From the NCBI GenBank assembly GCA_937886715.1, contig CAKZZD010000009.1, forward strand, positions 124,001-188,000: a stretch of 64,000 nt of DNA, read 5' to 3'. The position numbers and the translations under genes are program-made. The notes under the pieces are model-generated. The model searched no databases, was not told the DNA's origin, and was given only the letters and a program-made list of their open reading frames with translations. Source of the stretch: an uncultured Bacteroidales bacterium. Lineage in GTDB: Bacteria; Bacteroidota; Bacteroidia; Bacteroidales; P3. Shown here piece by piece: positions 52,336 through 59,822 of the stretch; within the stretch, counting starts at the first letter, position 1, and every line of letters starts with the position of its first letter.

Positions 52336-53331
52336 CTATCCGATCCGTTTCAGTCCGTCTTGCGCCGGAGCATAGTCGCTGTCGATGGAGAGGGCTGTTT
52401 CAAAGTCGGCTTTGGCTTTGGCTTTCTGGCCTTGCAATTCATACGCGCACCCCCGATTGACATACGCCTCAATATAGTTGGCATCCGCCTCGATGGCTTT
52501 GTCGAAACATCTGACGGCCTCCTCGTAGTCGCCATAGACAAACAGGTTGATGTATCCTAAGTTATGCCAAGCATCTGTGCTATTGGCATTCACATCAATC
52601 ATCTGACGGTAGATTGTCACCGCCTCAGCATATTCCTCGCGTTCCTGATGGAACATCGCCAAGGCATACATCGAATTGGTGTTGGTGGGCTCAAGGCGCA
52701 GCGCTGTGCTGAGGTATTCCAATGCCATGGGATCCTTGCGCGTGGCATATAAAATGCCCAACTCCTCAAAGGCGGGAGCATAGTCGGGGTAGAGCGTACA
52801 CACTTTGTTGAGCAGTTGCACAGCTTCGGCAGTATCGCCTTTTTCTTTGTAGATGAATCCTTTCATGAAAAGCGCCGTGCGGTTGTTGGGATCCTTGGCG
52901 GTGACGTTGCTCAAGCATTTGAGCGAACGGTCATAATCACGTCCGTAGAAAGTGATCTCTCCCATTTTCAGTTGCACTTCCTGGCTGTTGGGATCTATCT
53001 GCTCGGCATCCGTCAACGATTTGTAGCTGTTTTCGATATCCCCGCTTGCGAAATAGGCATCCGCTTGAAGCAGCCTGTAGTCGATCTCTTCAGGTTTGAG
53101 GGACACGGCTCGGTTGATATCGTACAACGCCTCTCGGGTACGGTTCAGATTAAGCAACACTTGTGCTCGTTCTGCAAGCAAGGCGGCGTCCTTAGGGTGA
53201 CGGTCAATCTGGAGGTCAAGGAGTTCAAGCCGCTCACTGTCAGACATATTGTCGCTTGGCTTGCCATCCTTGCAACCGTACAACATCACCATCATGATGC
53301 CGCATGCTATAAGTAGTATTCCCTTTTTCAT
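52336..53331 (-). CDS. TPR-repeat lipoprotein
   Basis: 331 residues. Lipoprotein signal (MLYGC, Cys20). The mature part is a nearly continuous row of eight or more tetratricopeptide repeats (for example EALYDINRAVSLKPEEIDY and AVRCFDKAIEADANYIEAY), each about 34 residues. It should be a lipid-anchored scaffold. Partners are unknown. It sits between dus and pyrB with 21 and 27 nt gaps. Confidence 0.88.
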   Translation of the reverse strand: MKKGILLIACGIMMVMLYGCKDGKPSDNMSDSERLELLDLQIDRHPKDAALLAERAQVLLNLNRTREALYDINRAVSLKPEEIDYRLLQADAYFASGDIENSYKSLTDAEQIDPNSQEVQLKMGEITFYGRDYDRSLKCLSNVTAKDPNNRTALFMKGFIYKEKGDTAEAVQLLNKVCTLYPDYAPAFEELGILYATRKDPMALEYLSTALRLEPTNTNSMYALAMFHQEREEYAEAVTIYRQMIDVNANSTDAWHNLGYINLFVYGDYEEAVRCFDKAIEADANYIEAYVNRGCAYELQGQKAKAKADFETALSIDSDYAPAQDGLKRIG

Positions 53332-53352
53332 TGTTTTTATAACGCGATTTTT

Positions 53353-54288
53353 TTATAAATATTGTAAAAAATGCAAAATCATTTTCGACACCTCGTCGTA
53401 TTCATGGCAGCGGAGCACTGTGCGTGCCTGCATCTCGCTGATAGGCAACGACCGCCACATCAGGCACCAGTATTCTTTCGTCTTCCTGATTTTGCTTTCG
53501 TCGTTGTGGTAGCTCTTGTCGATCTCTTCCATCAGGCGGCGAACGAAATGTCGCGACATGTTGTCTATGTCGCACTCATCTCCGGCTATCTGCAGCGGCA
53601 GAGTGGGGGAGTAGAGCACGCCGCGCCCAATCATGATGTCGCTGATTGAAGGAAACCGCTCCTTGATTCGCCTTGCATCCGCGGCCGTGCAGATGTCACC
53701 ATTATAGATCACCGTATGGACACACGTCGGAAGCACTTCGCCAAATGTGTCCAGATCCGGCACTCCGCTGTATTGCTGGCGTCCCAACCTCGGATGGATT
53801 GTCACCGACACCAATGGGTACTGGTTCAGCACGGGCATCACGGCAAATATTTCGGTTCTACTTTTCAGCCCCAGACGCACCTTCACGCTTAACCGGGGCT
53901 TCAGCCGGGGCAACACATTGTCCAAAATCTCCCTGATTTCGTCGGGATAAGGCAATATTCCGCTTCCGCGATGTTTGGCGGTCACTTTCCGCATTGGGCA
54001 TCCCATGTTCCAGTTCACTTCTTGATAGCCCATATCATATAGCATATTGCCCAATGCCACAAACTCTTCAGGCTCTTTGCCCAGAATTTGGGGCGTCAAA
54101 GGAATGGAACCCTCATTGTTCTCCGGAAGCACGTCGCTGTATTTGGCACTTTCCACTCCCGAATAATGCAGGTTGTGGGTAAGCGACAGAAAAGGCGAAA
54201 CGGCCTTCTGTATCGCCCCCGGGAAGCACTCTTCATACACTCGGCGGAAAAGCACTTCTGTCAGTCCCTGCATCGGTGCCAGTATCAT
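53353..54288 (-). CDS. dus: tRNA-dihydrouridine synthase
   Basis: 311 residues starting at the ATG at 54288, which overlaps the cvpA stop by 4 nt (ATGA) and begins the Dus homology (MILAPMQGLTEVLFRR); the longer frame has no support. The catalytic Cys is in NWNMGCPMRKV, and FMN-binding Arg/His segments follow (VTIHPRLGRQQY, VIYNGDI). It reduces uridines in tRNA with NADPH. The subtype (DusA/B/C) is not assigned. Confidence 0.94.
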   Translation of the reverse strand: MILAPMQGLTEVLFRRVYEECFPGAIQKAVSPFLSLTHNLHYSGVESAKYSDVLPENNEGSIPLTPQILGKEPEEFVALGNMLYDMGYQEVNWNMGCPMRKVTAKHRGSGILPYPDEIREILDNVLPRLKPRLSVKVRLGLKSRTEIFAVMPVLNQYPLVSVTIHPRLGRQQYSGVPDLDTFGEVLPTCVHTVIYNGDICTAADARRIKERFPSISDIMIGRGVLYSPTLPLQIAGDECDIDNMSRHFVRRLMEEIDKSYHNDESKIRKTKEYWCLMWRSLPISEMQARTVLRCHEYDEVSKMILHFLQYL

Positions 54289-54815
54289 TCTTCGGTCGTT
54301 TCCTTTTCCTTGTCGTTGTCCAGCCATTCGTCCTTGTGCTCAAGCACATAGGCCTTGAGTGTTCCGGTGAACGCATTGCCCGTGATGAACACCGGCCGGT
54401 AGAGGGCGCTCTTCTCCTTGGTGTCAAAAGTCAGCACTTTCTCATGCTTGTCAATCATGACAATATAGTTGAGCAGCACCGCCACGATGCACACAGCAAT
54501 GAACCCTCCAAGTACTGCACCTCCTATACGGTTCAGCATACTGAGGTGCGTCACCTTCATCAAGCCTTCGACGCATTTGCCAAGCAGATAGGCTAGCACC
54601 AGCGCACCGACAAAACAGATGAAGAACGCTATCAGCACGGCGCCTTCACCCTCCAGGTGCAAGGCTTCGACAATCAAGGGTATCAGGTGGGTGGCTGCCC
54701 AGATGCCCGCCAACAATCCCACAAGGGTGGCTATCTCGCGCACCCAGCCCCGTTTCCATCCTTTGTAGATCAGCCACACGATGGGTATGGCAATCAAAAC
54801 ATCAAGCCAGTTCAT
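54285..54815 (-). CDS. cvpA: CvpA-family membrane protein
   Basis: 176 residues from the ATG at 54815 (MNWLDVLIAIPIVWLIYKG); the longer frame has no homology. Four membrane helices, with the CvpA opening and a Gly-rich middle (GWVREIATLVGLLAGIWAATH). CvpA proteins affect colicin V production or biofilm and membrane stress; the exact role is unclear. The C-terminus is Glu/Lys-rich. The stop overlaps the dus start. Confidence 0.82.
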   Translation of the reverse strand: MNWLDVLIAIPIVWLIYKGWKRGWVREIATLVGLLAGIWAATHLIPLIVEALHLEGEGAVLIAFFICFVGALVLAYLLGKCVEGLMKVTHLSMLNRIGGAVLGGFIAVCIVAVLLNYIVMIDKHEKVLTFDTKEKSALYRPVFITGNAFTGTLKAYVLEHKDEWLDNDKEKETTEE

Positions 54816-54945
54816 GACAATTACCTTTTTCGTTGACAAAAAACAAGCGTCTCGTCGGGAAGACAAGACGCCGAAATAACACATTTTCTTTTTCTATCTC
54901 TCTCGATAGAAATAAGCAAGCACATCATATATAACGACGCATTGC

Positions 54946-55536
54946 TCATTTTGTTTCATCTTTCATTAATTTTTTTTCAATCGTGCTGCATATCCACCAC
55001 ACCCCCACTCCTACCACGGCACCAAAAAGCATGCCGAAAAGCACATCGCCAGGATAGTGCTTTCCGAGATAGGGCCTGCTGTATGACGACATCAGAGCCC
55101 AGCACATCATCAACCACAGCGCCACCTTCGTCAACACTTTCCCGCCTGCACGGAAATATCTCATCCAGAACAGCGTCACCAGCGCGAAGGCATTGGAAGC
55201 ATGCGACGAGATGAAACCATACGGCGATCCGCATGTGGTTTGGAACATGCGCACATTCTCCAACGCATAGCAGGGGCGCAGACGGCACACCGTATTCTTG
55301 AACAAATGCACCGATCCTTGGTCGGCAAAGAGAAAACAGAGGACAACGCCCATCGCCACCAGCCACCAGCGGCGGGCATCGTTGAGCATCGTGCTCAACG
55401 CAAACACCAGCGCGATAACCACTGCCCAACAGAGCTTCTGGCTCGCACCCCACATCAACCAGTCGAGCCACACATTATGATGGCCGTTGATCCAATAAAA
55501 AAGTCGGGTGTCGAGTTGAAGCAATTGTTCAAGCAT
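54946..55536 (-). CDS. PAP2-family membrane phosphatase
   Basis: 196 residues with about five membrane helices. PAP2 motifs: KNTVCRLRP (C1), GFISSHASNAFA (C2, with SSH in place of the usual SGH) and SRPYLGKHYPGDV (C3). It likely dephosphorylates undecaprenyl pyrophosphate or another lipid phosphate; the substrate is not proven. The start overlaps the obg stop by 8 nt. It is a second, unrelated-context PAP2 protein besides the one at 17968-18651. Confidence 0.87.
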   Translation of the reverse strand: MLEQLLQLDTRLFYWINGHHNVWLDWLMWGASQKLCWAVVIALVFALSTMLNDARRWWLVAMGVVLCFLFADQGSVHLFKNTVCRLRPCYALENVRMFQTTCGSPYGFISSHASNAFALVTLFWMRYFRAGGKVLTKVALWLMMCWALMSSYSRPYLGKHYPGDVLFGMLFGAVVGVGVWWICSTIEKKLMKDETK

Positions 55537-56524
55537 CTGGATCCAGTTTTCTGTAGATCATATCTTTGAGCTGCTGAATATTGGCACCGCTTACCGAGCT
55601 GACAAACACAGCATCAATACCCTTGGGCAGGTGACGTTTCAGCTGCCGCTGCATGTCTTCATCAATCATGTCGCACTTCGTCACGGCCAAAATTCGGTCT
55701 TTGTCGAGCAACTCGGGATTGTATTTTTTCAGCTCGTCAAGGAGCACGTGGTATTCTTTGGCGATTTCCAGCTGCTCGCAGCTGACCATGAACAGCAGTA
55801 TCGAATTTCGTTCAATGTGGCGGAGGAACCGTAGGCCGAGTCCCTTGCCCTCGCTGGCACCTTCAATGATGCCTGGAATGTCGGCGATGCAGAACGATTT
55901 GTCGTCGCGATACTTCACCATCCCAAGATTCGGCACCAGTGTGGTGAAAGGATAGTCGGCAATCTCCGGCTTGGCGGCACTCACGGCACTCAGGAACGTG
56001 GATTTGCCGGCATTAGGGAATCCCACCAGGCCCACGTCGGCCAGCACCTTCAGTTCGATGATTACCCACCGCTCCACGGCAGGCTCTCCTGGCTGTGCAT
56101 AGCGCGGCGTCTGGTTGGTGGCACTTTTGAAATGGTCGTTGCCCAATCCGCCGCGGCCACCCTGCGCGATGATCAGCTCCTGGCCTTCCTCTGTAACTTC
56201 GCCCAGCATCTCGCCCGTTTCCGCATCGCGGCACACGCAGCCCAGCGGCACCTCCAGTATCTGATCCTTTCCTGTACGTCCTGTACAGAGGTTTTCTCCT
56301 CCGTTCTGGCCGTTTTCCGCAAAGACGTGCTTCGTGTATTTCAGATGCAGCAATGTCCACCGCTGAGTGGTGCCACGGAGTATCACATGGCCACCACGGC
56401 CGCCGTCGCCGCCGTCGGGGCCCGCCTTTGCATTATACTTCACTCGGAGAAGGTGGGCGCTGCCGGCACCTCCCTTCCCCGAGCGAACAAGTATCTTGAC
56501 GTAATCTACAAAATTCGATGTCAC
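55529..56524 (-). CDS. obg: GTPase Obg (CgtA)
   Basis: 331 residues. Glycine-rich Obg fold at the start (DYVKILVRSGKGGAGSAHLL, GGDGGRGGHVILRG), then the G-domain with GFPNAGKSTFLS (G1), DIPGIIEGASEGKGLG (G3) and TKCD (G4). The C-terminal OCT tail is short. It is a ribosome-assembly and stress GTPase. Its start overlaps the adk stop by 4 nt, and its own stop overlaps the PAP2 start. Confidence 0.96.
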   Translation of the reverse strand: MTSNFVDYVKILVRSGKGGAGSAHLLRVKYNAKAGPDGGDGGRGGHVILRGTTQRWTLLHLKYTKHVFAENGQNGGENLCTGRTGKDQILEVPLGCVCRDAETGEMLGEVTEEGQELIIAQGGRGGLGNDHFKSATNQTPRYAQPGEPAVERWVIIELKVLADVGLVGFPNAGKSTFLSAVSAAKPEIADYPFTTLVPNLGMVKYRDDKSFCIADIPGIIEGASEGKGLGLRFLRHIERNSILLFMVSCEQLEIAKEYHVLLDELKKYNPELLDKDRILAVTKCDMIDEDMQRQLKRHLPKGIDAVFVSSVSGANIQQLKDMIYRKLDPDA

Positions 56525-57078
56525 TGGATGGCTTTCTTAATTCTGTCGGCAATATCCTCGATCGAGCCCAAGCCGTCAATCACGCGCTGCTTACCTTGGG
56601 CGGCATAGTATTTTGCCACCGGCAGGGTTTTGTTGGCGTATTCACGAAGACGGTTGTTGATAGTGGCCTCGTTGTCGTCGGCACGTCCCTGAATCTTGGC
56701 ACGTTCCAGCAGTCGACGCATCAGCTCGTCCTCCGGCACCTCCAGCTGCACCATGCAGGTCAGCTCGCGGCCATGCTTGGCCAACAGGCGGTCGAGCGTT
56801 TCGGCCTGTGCCACGGTGCGCGGGAAACCGTCGAAAAGCATGCCCTTAGTGTCGGCGGCAATGGCCTTGTCCATCATCTCCACCACGATGTCATCGCTCA
56901 CCAGCTGACCGGCATCCATGATGCTCTTGATGCGCTTGCCCAACTCGGTCTGGTCGGCAATCTCCTTGCGAAGCAGGTCGCCGGTAGACACATGCGTCAG
57001 GCCGAAATGTTCCACTATAAAATCGCTCTGGGTGCCTTTTCCGGCACCCGGAGCTCCAAATATCACAATGTTTTTCAT
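56521..57078 (-). CDS. adk: Adenylate kinase
   Basis: 185 residues from the ATG at 57078 (MKNIVIFGAPGAGKGTQSDF); the longer frame is a shadow in the FKBP gene. P-loop GAPGAGKGT, TGDLLRKEI, and DGFPRTVAQAETLD are clear. It lacks the longer lid with zinc cysteines, as in other short-lid bacterial enzymes. It interconverts ATP + AMP and 2 ADP. The start overlaps the FKBP stop (57075-57078), and its stop overlaps obg. Confidence 0.96.
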   Translation of the reverse strand: MKNIVIFGAPGAGKGTQSDFIVEHFGLTHVSTGDLLRKEIADQTELGKRIKSIMDAGQLVSDDIVVEMMDKAIAADTKGMLFDGFPRTVAQAETLDRLLAKHGRELTCMVQLEVPEDELMRRLLERAKIQGRADDNEATINNRLREYANKTLPVAKYYAAQGKQRVIDGLGSIEDIADRIKKAIQ

Positions 57079-57989
57079 TCTACGCTGACAATATCGAGGT
57101 CGAACACAAGGGGCGAGTAGGGGGGAATGTTGCCGGCGCGCTGGGGACCGTAGGCCATGTTGGAGGGGATGACAAGCTGCAGCTTGCTGCCGGCAGGCTG
57201 GCCCATGATGCCCTCTTCCCATCCGCGGATCAGGCTCATCTGGCCCACCACGTAGGTCAGAGGCTCATAAGTGCGGTTGGCCATGTAGATGCCGCCATCT
57301 TTGGCGTCGCTCTCCACACTGCTGTCGAACATCGTGCCATCAAGCAAACGGCCGGTGTAGTTGATGGACACCTTCTTGCCGGCAGCCACCTTGGCACCAT
57401 TGCCCTTCTGCTTCACCACGATGTACACGCCGTTGGGGTTCGGGTTGACGGTGATGTTGTGCGACTTCACATAGTTGGCAATTTCGGCGGGCTCGTTCTG
57501 CTGGCGCTCCTGCATCTCGGCCATGAAGTTGGCCTGCTCCTCGGCGAGTTCCTCACCGGTGACAATGTCCTGAAGGTCGATCTCGTAGAAGATCTTCATG
57601 CCTTTGCCCTTTTCATACATCGGGGGCATCTGGTTGGGCTGGAGATACTTGGCCAGGGTGTCGGCCTCGATGGCGAAAATGGCCTTGTCGCCCACATGCA
57701 TCATCAACAGACCCTCGTAGAGGTCGCCGTCGAAGGTGCGCATGGCCTGCAGAATGCGGTCGGGATGACCCACATTGCTGAAGGTCTCGAGGGTGTCGAA
57801 GCGCACAGTCATCTCACCCACCAGCACATCGCCGTCCTGCACCTGCTGGGCCGACTTGTCCTGCTTTTCAAATTTGTAATGCAGACCGTTGTCGGTGGTC
57901 TTGAAACCGGCCATGTCGCCGTTGTTGCATGCTCCGAACATCATGCTGACGGCCACAATCATTGTGGCAATACGTAAGTTCTTTTTCAT
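57075..57989 (-). CDS. FKBP-type peptidyl-prolyl isomerase lipoprotein 1
   Basis: 304 residues from the ATG at 57989 (MKKNLRIATMIVAVSMMFGAC), lipidated Cys at 21. A first FKBP-like half with a long helical insert (GDVLVGEMTVRFDTL, then QANFMAEMQERQQNE) is followed by a canonical FKBP domain (VSINYTGRLLDGTMFDSS, then VIPSNMAYGPQ and PLVFDLDIVSVE). It would assist protein folding in the periplasm. Its stop overlaps the adk start by 4 nt; the second FKBP gene lies upstream. Confidence 0.9.
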   Translation of the reverse strand: MKKNLRIATMIVAVSMMFGACNNGDMAGFKTTDNGLHYKFEKQDKSAQQVQDGDVLVGEMTVRFDTLETFSNVGHPDRILQAMRTFDGDLYEGLLMMHVGDKAIFAIEADTLAKYLQPNQMPPMYEKGKGMKIFYEIDLQDIVTGEELAEEQANFMAEMQERQQNEPAEIANYVKSHNITVNPNPNGVYIVVKQKGNGAKVAAGKKVSINYTGRLLDGTMFDSSVESDAKDGGIYMANRTYEPLTYVVGQMSLIRGWEEGIMGQPAGSKLQLVIPSNMAYGPQRAGNIPPYSPLVFDLDIVSVE

Positions 57990-57996
57990 CGAATTA

Positions 57997-58539
57997 TTAA
58001 TGTTGATTTTTTGTATTTGATTGATTGACAATTTCCAATTCATACACCAGGACTATGCGCGAACCTATGCGGTCGCCGTCGCCCACCACGCCATAGGCCT
58101 GTTCGGATGGCAGGATGACGCGCGCCCGGCTGCCATAGTGCAGGGTGAGCAGTGCCGCATCCAGACCGCGCACAGGCTGCAGATGTCCGGCCACCACGGT
58201 TTCCTCCACCTGGTCATAGATGACGGCGCCGTTAATGGCCTCAACGCGATAGCGCAGGGTCACCGTGTCTTCATATCCGATCTGCCGACCGCTGCCGGCT
58301 GTGAGCACCATCACGCGAGCGCCACCGCTCAACCGTTTCATCTGCCATTGGCGACGCGCCACATAGTTGTCGATCTGCGTCTCTTCGCTCTTGGCGATAT
58401 AGCGGTTGGCGTTGATCATGTTTTCCTTCAGCGTATCGCCTTTGTCGGGCTGCACATCGATCACCGGCACATCGCGGCAGGAGGTGAGCATCGTTGCCGC
58501 CAATGGCAACAGGGCTAATATGCACTTCCACTTTTTCAT
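57997..58539 (-). CDS. FKBP-type peptidyl-prolyl isomerase lipoprotein 2
   Basis: 180 residues from the ATG at 58539 (MKKWKCILALLPLAATMLTSC), lipobox LTSC. One FKBP domain with a divergent active-site segment (TVTLRYRVEAINGAVIYDQ, then VILPSEQAYGVVGDGDRIGS, LVYELEIVNQ); several aromatic residues of canonical FKBPs are changed, so activity may be reduced. The start overlaps the nrnA stop by 4 nt and the gene is 7 nt before FKBP1, so the two are one operon. Confidence 0.85.
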   Translation of the reverse strand: MKKWKCILALLPLAATMLTSCRDVPVIDVQPDKGDTLKENMINANRYIAKSEETQIDNYVARRQWQMKRLSGGARVMVLTAGSGRQIGYEDTVTLRYRVEAINGAVIYDQVEETVVAGHLQPVRGLDAALLTLHYGSRARVILPSEQAYGVVGDGDRIGSRIVLVYELEIVNQSNTKNQH

Positions 58540-59567
58540 GGCTCCAGCTGCAGTCTTTGTTTCACTTTCACAACGGTTTCTTCGAGGCTCAGATGGCTCG
58601 TGGCTCCGGCGGCACGCACATGTCCGCCGCCGGCAAAGAGTTCGCGGGCCAGCACGTTGACATCGTAGCGTTCCTTCGAACGGAACGACAGACGCACGCC
58701 GTCCGCCTCCTCGCGTATCAGCACGCCGCAGTCGATGTCGCGCAGACGCATCACCTCGTTGATCAGGCCAGTCATCTCGGAGCTGTCCACCCCGAAGCGG
58801 TCCATATCCTCGCGGGTCATCACCAGCAGGGCCACCTGTTGGGGCAGATACACCGTCATCAGTTTGCTGACGGCATAGCCGAAAAAGCGCATGCGGTTGA
58901 CAGGAAAGACGTTCTTGATCCGGCGGTTGATGTACATCGGGTCGATTCCGCGAGTCACCAGGTCGGCGGCCGCCAGATAGAGGCTCGGGTGGGTGTTGCT
59001 GTAGGCAAAGGTGCCGGTATCGGTACAGATGCCGGCATAGAGGCATGTGGCAATATCCCGGTCAATGGCATCGGCGCCGAAGAGGGCACTCGCCAGCCAG
59101 TAGACCAGCTCGCAGGCGCTTGAAATTTCGGGGTCGGAGACCACAGCGTCGAACTGGCTGCTGACAGGCATCTCATGATGGTCGACCAGCAGACGGTGGG
59201 CTTTGGAGGCAAACAGCATCCCGGTCAGACATCCGGCACGGTCGAAACCGTTCATGTCGACGGCCACGATCAGGTCGGCCTCCGCAATAGCCTGTCGGCA
59301 GCGGTCGGCATCGCCATTGCCGTCGAGGATGGCTTCCGAACCGGGAAACCAGTGCAGGTCGTCGGGAACGCCGTCGGGCAGCATGGGCGTGACATGGGCA
59401 AAATGCCCCAACACACCGGCCATGGCAGACACAGAGCCCACAGCGTCGCCATCGGCATGCTGATGGCCGACGACAACCACGTTGCGGGCCTCACGGATCA
59501 GCGCCCGGAGTTGCTCCGGCGACCAATCTGTTGCCGCACCCAAGTCGTATCTGCAATTGGTTTCCAT
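58536..59567 (-). CDS. nrnA: DHH/DHHA1 phosphoesterase (NrnA-like)
   Basis: 343 residues. DHH domain with GHQHADGDAVGS and LLVDHHEMP metal motifs; C-terminal DHHA1 domain with GGGHVRAAG. NrnA-type enzymes degrade short RNA (nanoRNA) and remove phosphate from pAp; the same family also includes c-di-AMP-linked enzymes. It is first in the operon, with a TAnnTTTG promoter 47 nt upstream, and its stop overlaps FKBP2. Confidence 0.92.
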   Translation of the reverse strand: METNCRYDLGAATDWSPEQLRALIREARNVVVVGHQHADGDAVGSVSAMAGVLGHFAHVTPMLPDGVPDDLHWFPGSEAILDGNGDADRCRQAIAEADLIVAVDMNGFDRAGCLTGMLFASKAHRLLVDHHEMPVSSQFDAVVSDPEISSACELVYWLASALFGADAIDRDIATCLYAGICTDTGTFAYSNTHPSLYLAAADLVTRGIDPMYINRRIKNVFPVNRMRFFGYAVSKLMTVYLPQQVALLVMTREDMDRFGVDSSEMTGLINEVMRLRDIDCGVLIREEADGVRLSFRSKERYDVNVLARELFAGGGHVRAAGATSHLSLEETVVKVKQRLQLEP

Positions 59568-59614
59568 TAATATTCAGCCGATTAACGCATCCATAGGGGT
59601 TGATAATCCGCCTG

Positions 59615-59622
59615 CAAATATA
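59615..59622 (-). promoter_or_regulatory. -7 promoter element of the nrnA-to-50499 operon
   Basis: The minus-strand sequence is TATATTTG, a match to TAnnTTTG, 47 nt upstream of the nrnA ATG. No well-placed -33 TTTG is seen. Confidence 0.65.
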
Positions 59623-59735
59623 CAAAAAAAATTAATGAATAAATATAATAATGACAAATCGCAGCGGAAAGTGGATGGCGAGGGAGCCCATAATGAGCGT
59701 CAGCCATAAGGCAACGGTTTATCGACGACTGAAAA

Positions 59736-59794
59736 AGGTCTGTTGTACGACTGTTGTACGAAAAATGTTCGTACAACAGTCGTACAACAGACCT
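59736..59794. repeat. Family A hairpin repeat, copy 5 (best preserved)
   Basis: A 27-bp perfect stem with 5-nt loop. Left arm: CTGTTGTACGA twice in tandem (59740-59750, 59751-59761). Right arm: TCGTACAACAG twice (59769-59779, 59780-59790). Outer pairs AGGT/ACCT extend the stem. It lies in the 255-nt spacer between nrnA and the GH94 gene. It lacks the conserved G/C-rich flank of the other copies. Confidence 0.92.
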
Positions 59795-59822
59795 ACATCA
59801 GACGCGCAACGGGCGGGTCAGG

